From contig JASGHF010000001.1 in NCBI GenBank assembly GCA_047602465.1, positions 806,001 through 870,000 on the forward strand: a stretch of DNA of 64,000 bases, read 5' to 3'. Both the position numbers and the translations under genes were made by a program. This document shows, in pieces, positions 1 through 8,821 of the stretch (positions within the stretch are counted from its first letter, which is position 1; each line of letters begins with the position of its first letter). This DNA is from JADZAI01 sp047602465. Its GTDB lineage: Bacteria; Pseudomonadota; Alphaproteobacteria; Micropepsales; Micropepsaceae. Below the pieces are notes generated by a model, which saw only the letters and a program-made list of their open reading frames with translations, was not told the origin of the DNA and ran no database searches.

Positions 1-842
1 CCCATGCCGACGGCGTCGGCCATCGACTTGATCTCCTCGCCATGGGTGCGGAGGAAGAACGAGGCCGTGAACGGCGCGTGGCCATAGCCGATGAACGCCT
101 TGATGGAGGCGGCGAAGGCGACATACCAGAAGGTCTTCTTCGACCAGAGGAAACGCAGCACCTCGCCCACCGTCGCGGTGCCGGCGGCGGCGGCGGCCTT
201 GATCTGGTCGGCGGTCTGCCTGGTGCGCGGCTCAACCAGCGTGAAGAAGGCGAGCGCGGCGAGGATGAGACCCGGCGCGCCGCAGACGACGAACGCCCAG
301 CGCCAGCCGAACGCATCCGCCAGCGTGCCGCCCGCGATGGTGCCGAGAACCGCGCCGATGGGTACGCCCAGCGAGTAGAACGCCAGAGCCGAGGCGCGCT
401 TTTCCTTCGGGTACATATCCGAGATGAGCGAGTGGGCGGGCGGCGTGCAGCCGGCTTCGCCGACGCCCACGCCGATGCGGGCGAGGACGAGCTGGGTGTA
501 GTTCTGGGCGATGCCGGAGAGCGCGGTGAAGCCGCTCCACACGGCCAGCGCCGCCGCGATGATGCGCGGCCGGTGCGAACGGTCGGCATAGCGGGCGATG
601 GGAATGCCCAGCACCGTGTAGAAGATCGCGAAGGCGAGGCCTGTCATCAGGCCCAGCTGCTTGTCGCTGAGATGCAGCTCGAGCTTGATCGGCTCGGCCA
701 GAATGTTGATGACCTGACGGTCGATGAAATTCAGGATGTAGATGAGGAGCAGCATCCACATCGCATAGCGGCGCTGGGTATCGGAGACTGGCATCGGCCC
801 ACCGGCGGCGGCGGCGGGCCGCGCGATCGCGCTGTCCGTCAT
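1..842 (-). CDS. MFS transporter, spinster-like type (3' part outside window)
   Basis: Inner-membrane major facilitator permease; the substrate cannot be told. Reading down from the ATG at 842, the protein opens with a short polar stretch. It continues with hydrophobic helices and the loop motif around FIDRQVINILAEPIKLE, typical of the Spns-like MFS group often annotated as hexuronate or sphingolipid-type transporters. A later GVGVGEAG segment and the PKEKRASALAF loop fit the same family. The start is supported by GGGAGGA eight bases upstream. About 280 codons are visible and the stop lies beyond the left edge, so roughly the C-terminal third is missing. It is divergent from the FAD monooxygenase downstream. 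Family assignment is firm, substrate unknown. Confidence 0.85.
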   Translation of the reverse strand, partial: MTDSAIARPAAAAGGPMPVSDTQRRYAMWMLLLIYILNFIDRQVINILAEPIKLELHLSDKQLGLMTGLAFAIFYTVLGIPIARYADRSHRPRIIAAALAVWSGFTALSGIAQNYTQLVLARIGVGVGEAGCTPPAHSLISDMYPKEKRASALAFYSLGVPIGAVLGTIAGGTLADAFGWRWAFVVCGAPGLILAALAFFTLVEPRTRQTADQIKAAAAAGTATVGEVLRFLWSKKTFWYVAFAASIKAFIGYGHAPFTASFFLRTHGEEIKSMADAVGM

Positions 843-967
843 CAAAATCCTCCCGTCGGCGTCTGACGCGCCTGATGACGGGAGTGTCAGGGCGCGGCGC
901 AGGACGCGCAAGTCTGAATCGACATGCGGCCACTTCACGCGGGGTTTTGCGTGCTATCTCTTCGCGC

Positions 968-2182
968 ATGCGAGGGGGACTCGATATCGCGATCGCAGGT
1001 GCGGGCGTGGCCGGATTGGCGGCGGCGATCATGCTGACCCGCGCCGGGCATCGTGTGACCGTCTATGAGCGGTTCGCGCAGTCGCGGCCTATCGGATCAG
1101 GGCTGATGATCCAGCCGGTGGGGCTGGCGGCGCTGGAGCGGCTGGGTCTGAGAGGCGAGATCGAGGCGCGCGGCGCACGCATAGCCGGGATCGAGGGTTA
1201 TACCGCGCGCGGCACGACGGTGTTCGATATCGGCTACGGCGAACTTGACGCCGGCCTCTACGCCGTCGCGGTGCATCGTGCAGCGCTGCAGGGCGTGCTG
1301 TGGCGCGCGTTCGAGGCGAGCGGCGCTGCGTTCGTGGCGGCACGGCCTGCAGTGACGATCGGGACGATGCCGGACGGGCGGGCGCAGTTCGCGTTCGAGG
1401 ACGGCGAACGGTCGCCGCCGGCCGATCTGGTGATCGACGCCTCGGGGGCGCGGTCGGCATTGCGTGGCGCAGTGACGGAACGCGCGCCGCGTGCGTTCAC
1501 CTATGGCGCGGTGTGGGCGACGGTGCCGGACCCGGGCGTTGCGCCGGAGAAGCTGGCGCAGCGCTATATCGGTGCGCATGTGATGCTGGGCGTTCTGCCC
1601 CTCGGCGCCATCGATCCAGGCGGCCCTGCCGTCGCGGCGCTGTTCTGGAGCCTCAAGACGGCGGCGCATGAGGCATGGCGCGGACGGTTCGAAGGCTGGC
1701 GCGGCGAGGCCGCAGCGCTCTGGCCCGCGTTGCGGCCATGTCTTGAAAGCCTGAACGGACCGGACGATTTTGCGCTGGCGCATTATCACCACATCACCAT
1801 ACCGACGCCGTGGCGCGGGCCGGTGGTGCTGATCGGTGACAGCGCGCATTGCACCTCTCCGCAGCTTGGTCAGGGCGCCAATCACGGATTGCTGGATGCG
1901 GTCGTCTTGGCGGACGCCATCGCTGCCGCCGGGAATGTGCCGGGGGCGCTGGCGCTCTATGCCAACGCGCGGCGGCGGCAGGTCTGGTTCTATCAGCGGG
2001 CGAGCGCGGTGATGACGCCGCTGTTCCAGTCGGACAGCCGCGTCTTTCCGGCGCTGCGCGATCTCACCTTCCACCGCATGAAGATCGTGCCGTATCTGAA
2101 ACGCGAGATGGTGCGGACGCTGGCCGGTCTGAAAACCGGCCTCTTCACGTCCGCATCACCGGAACGGATCGCCCGGCTTTAG
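968..2182 (+). CDS. FAD-dependent monooxygenase (class A, UbiH/PHBH-like)
   Basis: Predicted cytosolic single-component flavoprotein hydroxylase using NAD(P)H and O2 on an aromatic or other small substrate. From the ATG at 968 the protein has 404 residues. It begins with a dinucleotide-binding fold (GAGVAGLAAA near residue 9). A middle DASG segment corresponds to the second FAD/NADPH contact, and a late GDSAHCTSPQLGQGAN motif is the ribityl-binding GD motif. An in-frame upstream start at 875 exists, but it would add a basic, non-conserved tail before the Rossmann strand, so the internal ATG is preferred. The stop overlaps the mmsB stop by 4 bp on the opposite strand. Nothing nearby reveals the substrate. 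Confidence 0.85.
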   Translation: MRGGLDIAIAGAGVAGLAAAIMLTRAGHRVTVYERFAQSRPIGSGLMIQPVGLAALERLGLRGEIEARGARIAGIEGYTARGTTVFDIGYGELDAGLYAVAVHRAALQGVLWRAFEASGAAFVAARPAVTIGTMPDGRAQFAFEDGERSPPADLVIDASGARSALRGAVTERAPRAFTYGAVWATVPDPGVAPEKLAQRYIGAHVMLGVLPLGAIDPGGPAVAALFWSLKTAAHEAWRGRFEGWRGEAAALWPALRPCLESLNGPDDFALAHYHHITIPTPWRGPVVLIGDSAHCTSPQLGQGANHGLLDAVVLADAIAAAGNVPGALALYANARRRQVWFYQRASAVMTPLFQSDSRVFPALRDLTFHRMKIVPYLKREMVRTLAGLKTGLFTSASPERIARL

Positions 2183-3066
2183 CGCCAGCTGCCGTTCAGC
2201 AGCTTGATGATGGCGGAGAAATCCTTTCCCGCGCCGCCAAGGCCGTTGAAGAGCTGATAGAGCGCCTCTGCCTGCGCGCCCATCGGCACGCTGGCTTCCA
2301 CGCCCTGCGCCGCTTCCAGCGCCAGCTTCAGGTCTTTCAGCATCAGCGCCGCCGCGAAGCCGCCTTCATAGTCGCGGTTCGAGGGCGCGGCCGGCACCGG
2401 GCCGGGCACCGGGCAGTAGCTGGTCATCGACCAGGACTGGCCGGACGCCTTGGACGAGATGTCGAAGAAGGTCTGGGCGTCGAGGCCCAGCTTTTCGGCC
2501 AGCACGAAGGCCTCGCAGGTGCCGATCATGCCGACGGCGAGGAGCATGTTGTTGCAGATCTTGGCCGCCTGCCCCGCGCCGCTTTCGCCGGCGCGGATGA
2601 CCGCCTTGCCCATCTGCTTGAGATAGCCCTCGGCGCGGGTGAACGCGTCCTGCGTACCGCCGACCATGAAGGTGAGCGTGCCGCCCGCCGCCGCCGCGAT
2701 GCCGCCGCTGACCGGGGCATCGACCATGGCGAGACCCTGCCCCGCCGCCGCCGCGCCGACGGCCTTGGCCGTCGCGACGTCAATGGTGGAGCAGTCCATC
2801 AGGATCGCGCTCTTCGGGGCGTTGGCGAAAATCTCGCCTTCATAGACGGCGCGCACATGCTTGCCCGCGGGCAGCATAGTGACGATGGCTTCCGCGCCCT
2901 TCACCGCCTCGGCGGCGGAGGTGACGGCTTTGGCGCCGTCGGTCACGGATTTGGCGAGCGCGGTCTGCGACAGGTCGAAGGCATGGACGGTGCGCCCCGC
3001 CTTCACCAGGTTCGCGGCCATGCCGGAGCCCATATTGCCGAGGCCGATGAAAGCGACGTGGGACAT
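2179..3066 (-). CDS. mmsB: 3-hydroxyisobutyrate dehydrogenase
   Basis: Oxidises 3-hydroxyisobutyrate to methylmalonate semialdehyde with NAD in valine catabolism. The 295-residue length is typical. An N-terminal Rossmann motif GLGNMGSGMA is followed by the substrate-binding DAPVSGG segment (near residue 115) and the catalytic-lysine region GQAAKICNNM. The C-terminal all-alpha domain carries the conserved GAGKDFSA. It begins 9 bp after the stop of mmsA on the same strand, so the two are almost certainly cotranscribed and act in consecutive steps. The 3' end overlaps that of the convergent monooxygenase by four bases. The family is well conserved and the context agrees. Confidence 0.95.
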   Translation of the reverse strand: MSHVAFIGLGNMGSGMAANLVKAGRTVHAFDLSQTALAKSVTDGAKAVTSAAEAVKGAEAIVTMLPAGKHVRAVYEGEIFANAPKSAILMDCSTIDVATAKAVGAAAAGQGLAMVDAPVSGGIAAAAGGTLTFMVGGTQDAFTRAEGYLKQMGKAVIRAGESGAGQAAKICNNMLLAVGMIGTCEAFVLAEKLGLDAQTFFDISSKASGQSWSMTSYCPVPGPVPAAPSNRDYEGGFAAALMLKDLKLALEAAQGVEASVPMGAQAEALYQLFNGLGGAGKDFSAIIKLLNGSWR

Positions 3067-3075
3067 GGCGCTAAC

Positions 3076-4575
3076 TCACTTCATCGTCGGGATGATGAAG
3101 CTGGAATCGACGGCGACGCCGCCTGAGGGCCAGCGCTGCGTGATGGTTTTGACCTTGGTGTAGAAGCGCACGCCTTCAGGCCCGTGCTGGTTGGTGTCGC
3201 CGAAGGCTGAGCGCTTCCAGCCGCCGAAGGTGTGATAGGCGACCGGCACCGGGATCGGCACGTTGATGCCGACCATGCCGACCTCGACACGCGATGCGAA
3301 CTCGCGCGCCGCCTCGCCGTTGCGGGTGAAGATGGCGACGCCGTTGCCGTATTGGTGGTTCGTGGGGAGCGCCAGCGCTTCCTCGAAGCTCTGCGCGCGG
3401 GCGATCTGCAGCACGGGGCCGAAGATTTCTTCCTGATAGGTCTTCATGCCCGGCTTCACATGGTCGAACAGCGTGGGGCCGACGAAGAAGCCGTCTTCAT
3501 GGCCCTGCAGCTTGAAGCCGCGGCCATCGACGATCAGCTCCGCGCCTTCCTTCACGCCGAGATCGATATAGCTCTCGATCTTGGCCTTGTGGGCGGCGGT
3601 GACGACCGGGCCGTAATGAGCGTCGGTATCGGTGGAGACGCCGACGCGCAGGCCGGCGATGGCAGGCAGCAGCTTTTCCTTGAGCGCCTCGGCGGTCTTG
3701 TCGCCGACCGGCACGACGACCGGCAGCGCCATGCAGCGCTCGCCCGCCGAGCCATAGGCCGCGCCGACGAGATCGGCGACGGTCTGGTCGAGATCGGCGT
3801 CCGGCAGCACGATGCCGTGGTTCTTGGCCCCGCCCATCGCCTGGACGCGTTTCCCCGCCGCGACGCCGCGCTGATAGACATAGTGCGCGATATCGGACGA
3901 GCCAACGAAGCTGACGGCCTTGATCTCCGGATGGTCGAGAATGGCGTCGACCGCTTCCTTGTCGCCATGGACGACGTTCAGGATGCCATCGGGCAGGCCC
4001 GCTTCCTTCATCAGCTCGGCCAGGCGCACCGGCACCGACGGGTCGCGTTCCGAAGGCTTCAGGATGAAGGCGTTGCCGCAGGCGATGGCGACGCCGAACA
4101 TCCACATCGGGATCATCGCGGGAAAGTTGAACGGCGTGATGCCGGCGACGACGCCCAGCGGCGAGCGCATCGAATAGACATCGATGCCGGGGCCTGCGCC
4201 GGTGGTGTATTCGCCCTTGAGCAGATGCGGGATGCCGCAGGCGAACTCGATGACTTCCAGACCGCGCTGGATGTCGCCCTTCGAGTCGGCGATGACCTTG
4301 CCGTGCTCGGCGGAGAGCATGCGGGCCAGCTCGTCCATATTGGCTTCGAGCAGGCGCTTGAACTCGAACATCACGCGGGCACGGCGCTGCGGGTTGGTGG
4401 CGGCCCAGCCGGGCTGTGCGGCCTTGGCTGATTCGACGGCCGTCGCCAGATCGGCGGCGGTCGCCAGCTGCACGCGGGCCTGCACCTTGCCGGTGTTGGG
4501 ATCGAACACGTCGGCATAGCGCGTGCCCTGGCCCTTGGCCGATTTGCCGGAAATGAAGTGGGCGATGTCGCGCAT
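3076..4575 (-). CDS. mmsA: methylmalonate-semialdehyde dehydrogenase (CoA-acylating)
   Basis: Converts methylmalonate semialdehyde to propionyl-CoA with NAD and CoA, the last dedicated step of valine breakdown; it also acts on malonate semialdehyde in myo-inositol degradation. The 499-residue aldehyde dehydrogenase fold is complete. ITPFNFPAMIPMWM, the cofactor loop FVGSSDIAHYVY and the nucleophile segment GSAGERCMALP are visible. The Cys replaces the usual FxNxGQxC context exactly as in MmsA enzymes. The ATG at 4575 has AGGAAG upstream. It is the first gene of the mmsA-mmsB operon. No acyl-CoA dehydrogenase or enoyl-CoA hydratase of the pathway is adjacent. Confidence 0.96.
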   Translation of the reverse strand: MRDIAHFISGKSAKGQGTRYADVFDPNTGKVQARVQLATAADLATAVESAKAAQPGWAATNPQRRARVMFEFKRLLEANMDELARMLSAEHGKVIADSKGDIQRGLEVIEFACGIPHLLKGEYTTGAGPGIDVYSMRSPLGVVAGITPFNFPAMIPMWMFGVAIACGNAFILKPSERDPSVPVRLAELMKEAGLPDGILNVVHGDKEAVDAILDHPEIKAVSFVGSSDIAHYVYQRGVAAGKRVQAMGGAKNHGIVLPDADLDQTVADLVGAAYGSAGERCMALPVVVPVGDKTAEALKEKLLPAIAGLRVGVSTDTDAHYGPVVTAAHKAKIESYIDLGVKEGAELIVDGRGFKLQGHEDGFFVGPTLFDHVKPGMKTYQEEIFGPVLQIARAQSFEEALALPTNHQYGNGVAIFTRNGEAAREFASRVEVGMVGINVPIPVPVAYHTFGGWKRSAFGDTNQHGPEGVRFYTKVKTITQRWPSGGVAVDSSFIIPTMK

Positions 4576-4646
4576 GGATCTTCCTGGATTGTGCCTTGGG
4601 GCGTTTGACAGGGTTCTAGCGCCGCGCCCTTGAGGCGCAAAGCGAA

Positions 4647-6101
4647 TTACCGGGCGCGACGGGTCTTATCTGGCGCCTGCCAACCGGCCGCCGCCAGACG
4701 CTGCAACGCAGCAGGAACGCCTGAGGGCTGCACGCCCTTTTCGCCCTTCAAAGCCGCCAGAAAGCCGTTTGCAAAGGCCGACGCGGTGGTGGTGAAGACC
4801 CTGGCACGGAGGGCGGCATGGCGGCTGCGTCTTTCGGCCGCCGGCATGGTCAGCGCCAGATGCAGTGCATCTGCAATTTCGTCGGGGTCATAGGGGTTCA
4901 CCAGCACCGCCTCGGTCAGTTCGTCAGCGGCCCCGGCGAAGCGGGAGAGGATGAGAACGCCGGGGTCTTTCGTGTCCTGCGCCGCCACATACTCCTTGGC
5001 GACGAGATTCATGCCATCATGCAGCGGCGTCACCACCGCGATGCGGGCATGACGGTAGAAGCCGGCAAGGGTGCGGCGCGGGACGGCGCGGGTGATGTAG
5101 CGGAGCGGCGTCCAGTCGAACTCGGCGAAACGGCCATTGATGTCGCCCGCCTGCCGGTCGAGTTCGCGCGCCAGCTCGCGATAGGCCACGACATCCTCGC
5201 GCGAGCGTGCGGCGATCTGAAGGAAGCTGACCTTCTGGAGATGTTCTGGGTGGCGCGTGAGCAGCCGCGCATAGCCCTCGAAGCGGTTCGGAAGGCCCTT
5301 GGAATAGTCGAGCCGGTCGACGCCGATGGCGAGCGGGCGTCCGCGCAGGCTGGTGACCAGGCGTTCGGCCTCGTCGGAGCGCGCAGCGCGTATGGCGTCG
5401 CGCTCGAACGGCGCGGCGTCGATGCCGATGGGCGTGGCGATGGCGGCGGTGGAATGGCCATCGAGCGTGACCGTTTCGCCCTCGACCGCCGCACCCAGCC
5501 AGCGCGCCGCGCCGGCGCGAAAGTCGGCCGCATAGGCCTCGGTCTGGAAGGCGGCGACATCGTAGCGGCAGAGATCGGCGAGCAACTCATTGGCGACGGG
5601 CAGTGTCATGACGAAGCTGGGCGGCGCAAACGGAATGTGCAGGAAGAAGCCGATACGGTTGGTCACGCCCGCCTCGCGCAGAAAGCGGGCGAGCGGGATG
5701 AGGTGATAGTCGTGTACCCAGACGAGGTCGCCCGGCTGCAGCAGCTTCGCCAGCGCGGCGGCCAGTTTGCGGTTCACGTCGAGATAGCCGGCATAGTCCT
5801 CGCGGCGGAATTTCATGAGCGCCGGGCGGAAGTGGAAGAGCGGCCATAGCGCGCTGTTCGCGAAACCGACATAGAACTGGTCGTATTCGCGGCGGCTGAG
5901 ATCGAGCGTCGCATAGGTCACGCCGCGCGAGCCGACGAGAGAAGGCGTTGGCGAAGCGTCCTCCGAGATGCGGCCGGACCAGCCGAACCACATCGCGCCG
6001 CCGGTCAGCACGTCTTTCAGCGCGACGGCCAGACCGCCAGCCTGCGCCCCGCGCGTCTTGGGCACCGGGACGCGGTTGGAGACGATTACGACGCGCGCCA
6101 C
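4647..6101 (-). CDS. otsA: trehalose-6-phosphate synthase (GT20)
   Basis: Transfers glucose from UDP-glucose to glucose-6-phosphate to make trehalose-6-phosphate. The 484-residue protein has the GT20 landmarks: the N-terminal SNRVPVP, GGLAVAL and WFGWSG, then VWVHDYHLIPL, and the donor-site block RLDYSKGLPNRFEGY. It ends with the nucleotide-binding DGMNLVAKEYVAAQ segment. The start is a GTG at 6101 with a strong GGAGGAGGG ahead of it. It overlaps the upstream GH15 gene by 16 bp, so translation is likely coupled. It is the last gene of otsB-GH15-otsA. Trehalose made here would serve as osmo- or desiccation protectant. Confidence 0.96.
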   Translation of the reverse strand: MARVVIVSNRVPVPKTRGAQAGGLAVALKDVLTGGAMWFGWSGRISEDASPTPSLVGSRGVTYATLDLSRREYDQFYVGFANSALWPLFHFRPALMKFRREDYAGYLDVNRKLAAALAKLLQPGDLVWVHDYHLIPLARFLREAGVTNRIGFFLHIPFAPPSFVMTLPVANELLADLCRYDVAAFQTEAYAADFRAGAARWLGAAVEGETVTLDGHSTAAIATPIGIDAAPFERDAIRAARSDEAERLVTSLRGRPLAIGVDRLDYSKGLPNRFEGYARLLTRHPEHLQKVSFLQIAARSREDVVAYRELARELDRQAGDINGRFAEFDWTPLRYITRAVPRRTLAGFYRHARIAVVTPLHDGMNLVAKEYVAAQDTKDPGVLILSRFAGAADELTEAVLVNPYDPDEIADALHLALTMPAAERRSRHAALRARVFTTTASAFANGFLAALKGEKGVQPSGVPAALQRLAAAGWQAPDKTRRAR

Positions 6102-7879
6102 AGGCCCTCCTCCCAGCTTCGCGAGAGGCGCATGGCGCAGAGGATGAGGCCGACCTGCGAATAGGTCTGGGGGAAGTTGCCCCAGAGTTCGCCAGTGCGC
6201 GGATCGACATCCTCGCTGAGCAGGCCGACATGATTGCGGCGGGCCAGGATGTTCTCGAAGAGGTCGCGCGCTTCCGCCTGGCGGCCGACGGCGGCGAGCG
6301 CGTCGATATACCAGAATGTGCAGAGCAGGAACGCGTTGTCCGGCGCGCCGAAATCGTCGGCCTCGTCATAGCGCAGCAGGAAGCCGTTGCGCATGAGGCG
6401 GCGCTTGATGACCTCGATGGTCTTCAGGAACGCCTCGTGGCTGGCCGGCAGCAGGCCGATCTCGGGCAGGACGAGGCTGGAGGCATCGGCGACGGGGATA
6501 TCCAGCGCGCCGGAAATCCAGCCTTCGCTGGGCACGATGGCGCGGCGGATCACCTCGCGCCGCAACACCTCGGCGCGGGCCATCCAATCGTCGCTGGCGG
6601 CGGCCTTGCCGAGATGACGCGCCACCAGTCCGATGCGGTGCATGGCGGCCCAGCTCATGCCCGCTGTGTAGGTGTGAGCGCGGGCGCGGCCGCGATATTC
6701 CCAAAGGCCTGCGTCGGGCGTGAAGGCATCGCGTTCGGCGCGGCGGGCGACAGTGGCGAGCAGATCGTAAAGACCCTCGCCGCCGCCGGGCGCGAGGCGG
6801 CGATCGACGAAGAGCTGGGTCGCCGACATGACGATGGAGCCATAGCCGTCATTCTGAAGCTGGGTCGCCGCCTCGTTGCCGACGCGCACCGGCCCCATGC
6901 CGCGATAGCCGGCGAGGCTTTCGGCGTGCCGTTCGGCGAGGTCGGCGCCGGGCGCGATGGCGAAGAGCGGCGCGACGGGGCCTTCGATGTCGCGTTCGAC
7001 CGCATCGACCACGAAGCGGACGAAGCCTTCCATGGTGCGCGTCGCGTTCAGGCGGTTCAGCCCGTTCACGGTGAAGAAGGCGTCGCGCAGCCAGCAGAAG
7101 CGGTAGTCCCAATTGCGCTGCGTGCCCGCCGCCTCCGGCACGGAGGTGGTGAGCGCCGCGACGATGGCGCCGGTATCTTCGTAAGAGCAGAGCTTCAGCG
7201 TGATGGCGGCGCGGATGACGGCATCCTGCCAGTCGAACGGGACATTCAGACTGCGGACCCAGTCGTGCCAGTAGCTGCGCGTCTGGTCGAGGAAACTGGC
7301 GGAGAGCGTTTCGGGATTGTCGCTGAGTGGTTCGTCGGTGCCGAAGAAAAGGCTGACCGGGCGATCAAGCGCGAATTCGGTCTCGCCGGCGATATAGGCG
7401 ATGGGCGCATCGGTGGTGAGGCGCAGCGCCTCTTCATCGTCGGTCCAGCGCAGGTGGTTGGAGCCGGGCCTCGGCTTTGGATGCCGCGCGCCATATCCGA
7501 AGGCCGGCCGCACGCGGATCGCGATGCGCGGGCGGCCCGATACGGGCTCGATCCGGCGCACCAGCGTGCGGGGACGGAAATTGCGTCCGTACATGCGGAA
7601 GCGCGGCGCGAAGTCGAGAATGCGGACCGCGCCGCCATGACTGTCGGTCAGCACCGTTTCGACGATGGCGGTGTTGAGCAGGTAGGACTGGCTGGCCGAC
7701 ACCTGGTCGCGCAGGACGACGTCCATGAACCCATGCTCCGGCGCATCGCCGTCCAGCAGCGCCGAGAATGCAGGATCGCCGTCGAGGCGCGGAAAACACG
7801 ACCAGACATGGCGGCCATTGCGGTCGATGAGCGAGGCGATGGCGCAGTTGCCCGTAACGGCGAGGTCCAGCGTGCTCAT
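6086..7879 (-). CDS. glycoside hydrolase family 15 (glucoamylase- or trehalase-like)
   Basis: Inverting GH15 enzyme that releases glucose from alpha-glucosides. The 597-residue protein starts at the ATG at 7879, which overlaps the otsB stop as ATGA. It has an N-terminal beta-sandwich and a C-terminal (alpha/alpha)6 barrel. FCWLRDAFF is the substrate-binding WLRD motif. GLWEYRG carries the likely general acid (about residue 394), and SEDVDPRTGELWGNFPQ the likely general base (about 555). Some GH15 members of this architecture are known trehalases rather than glucoamylases. Lying between otsB and otsA, a trehalase role is possible, but sequence alone does not settle the substrate. No signal peptide is seen, so it is probably cytoplasmic. 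Confidence 0.9.
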   Translation of the reverse strand: MSTLDLAVTGNCAIASLIDRNGRHVWSCFPRLDGDPAFSALLDGDAPEHGFMDVVLRDQVSASQSYLLNTAIVETVLTDSHGGAVRILDFAPRFRMYGRNFRPRTLVRRIEPVSGRPRIAIRVRPAFGYGARHPKPRPGSNHLRWTDDEEALRLTTDAPIAYIAGETEFALDRPVSLFFGTDEPLSDNPETLSASFLDQTRSYWHDWVRSLNVPFDWQDAVIRAAITLKLCSYEDTGAIVAALTTSVPEAAGTQRNWDYRFCWLRDAFFTVNGLNRLNATRTMEGFVRFVVDAVERDIEGPVAPLFAIAPGADLAERHAESLAGYRGMGPVRVGNEAATQLQNDGYGSIVMSATQLFVDRRLAPGGGEGLYDLLATVARRAERDAFTPDAGLWEYRGRARAHTYTAGMSWAAMHRIGLVARHLGKAAASDDWMARAEVLRREVIRRAIVPSEGWISGALDIPVADASSLVLPEIGLLPASHEAFLKTIEVIKRRLMRNGFLLRYDEADDFGAPDNAFLLCTFWYIDALAAVGRQAEARDLFENILARRNHVGLLSEDVDPRTGELWGNFPQTYSQVGLILCAMRLSRSWEEGLWRAS

Positions 7880-8586
7880 GTCCCGGCACCCCGCCGCAAC
7901 CAGGCGCGCACATTGGCGGGCGAGCCGCCGAAGTCGTCGGCGACACGCAGGCCGAAGCCGCCAAGGGCGCATGCCATGGCGATGCCGTCCTCGTCCGTCA
8001 CATCGTCTCCAACGAAGACCGGGCGCCGGCCCGCGAAGGGCGGTGTTTCCATCAACACGGCGACGGCACGCCGCTTGGACACGCTGCGCGGCTTCACCTC
8101 GAATGCCATATGCCCCGCCAGAACGGCGAAGCCGTACTCATCGAGACCGGGCAACGCATCGGCAAGGGCGCGCGCCTCAGCTCGTTTTTCGGGGGCGAGG
8201 CGATAGTGAAGCACCACGGAGCGCGGTTTCCTTTCGATCACGAGGCCGGCATTCGCAGCGACGGCCGCCTCCAGAATCGTCAGCCACCCGGCCGGCACGG
8301 CCGGCGTTGCTGTCTCATCGAGACTGCCATCCGGTTTGCGGACGACCGCCCCATGTTCCGCCCCGGCCGCATCGGCATAGGGCACAAGGAACGAATCGAT
8401 CACCGGCAGAGCGCGGCCGCTGACGACGGCGAGCGCGCCATCCAGGCGGCCTGCCGCCACGCGAAGCAATTCAGGCAGGCCATCGGGAATCGTGACCCGT
8501 TCCGGCCGGGCCGCGATGTCGACCAGCGTGCCGTCGAAATCGAGGAACAAAGCCCAGTCCGGCTGAATTTCCGGCGGAGCCGCCAT
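7876..8586 (-). CDS. otsB: trehalose-6-phosphate phosphatase (HAD family)
   Basis: Dephosphorylates trehalose-6-phosphate to trehalose. The protein has 236 residues from the ATG at 8586. HAD motif I, LDFDGTLVD, has the nucleophile at D16 and the acid/base at D18; a GDDVTDEDGI motif lies near the C-terminus. The chosen start has GAGGGG a few bases upstream. In-frame ATG (8604) and TTG (8619) codons lie further out but precede the conserved strand by too much. It is the first gene of otsB-GH15-otsA and diverges from pstS, with 235 bp of intergenic DNA between them. Confidence 0.93.
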   Translation of the reverse strand: MAAPPEIQPDWALFLDFDGTLVDIAARPERVTIPDGLPELLRVAAGRLDGALAVVSGRALPVIDSFLVPYADAAGAEHGAVVRKPDGSLDETATPAVPAGWLTILEAAVAANAGLVIERKPRSVVLHYRLAPEKRAEARALADALPGLDEYGFAVLAGHMAFEVKPRSVSKRRAVAVLMETPPFAGRRPVFVGDDVTDEDGIAMACALGGFGLRVADDFGGSPANVRAWLRRGAGT

Positions 8587-8695
8587 TCTTGCCCCTCGCA
8601 ACATACTGCAACGCCGCAAAAACGGCTGGGAACCCCGAAAAGTTCCAATGATTTGGCGATTGTGCAGCGCAATGACGGGGGCGTCACCCTGGACG

Positions 8696-8713
8696 CTGTC
8701 ACATAAGTGTCAT
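8696..8713 (+). promoter_or_regulatory. Pho box upstream of pstS
   Basis: CTGTCACATAAGTGTCAT is two 7-bp half sites separated by an A/T-rich tetramer. It is very close to the enterobacterial PhoB consensus CTGTCAY-AWAW-CTGTCAY. A weaker third unit (ACGACAT, 8718-8724) continues the 11-bp spacing. The site points toward pstS and lies about 110 bp before its ATG. PhoB boxes normally replace the -35 element; I cannot identify a convincing -10. phoB, phoR and phoU are not in the window. Confidence 0.8.
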
Positions 8714-8821
8714 GCAGACGACATAGACCCTTGATGCCGACCACCTAGAGGCAGGGCCGCCGGGGTTTAACGGGCCGTTAATGCGACGGACCGCCCCGCA
8801 CGATCCAAGGGGAATTGCCTT

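Noticed and set aside
5948..8206. A 752-residue open frame opposite otsA, GH15 and otsB
   Set aside because: It lies antisense to three strongly conserved genes, has low-complexity Arg/Ala/Gly/Asp composition and no domain. High third-position GC creates such shadows.
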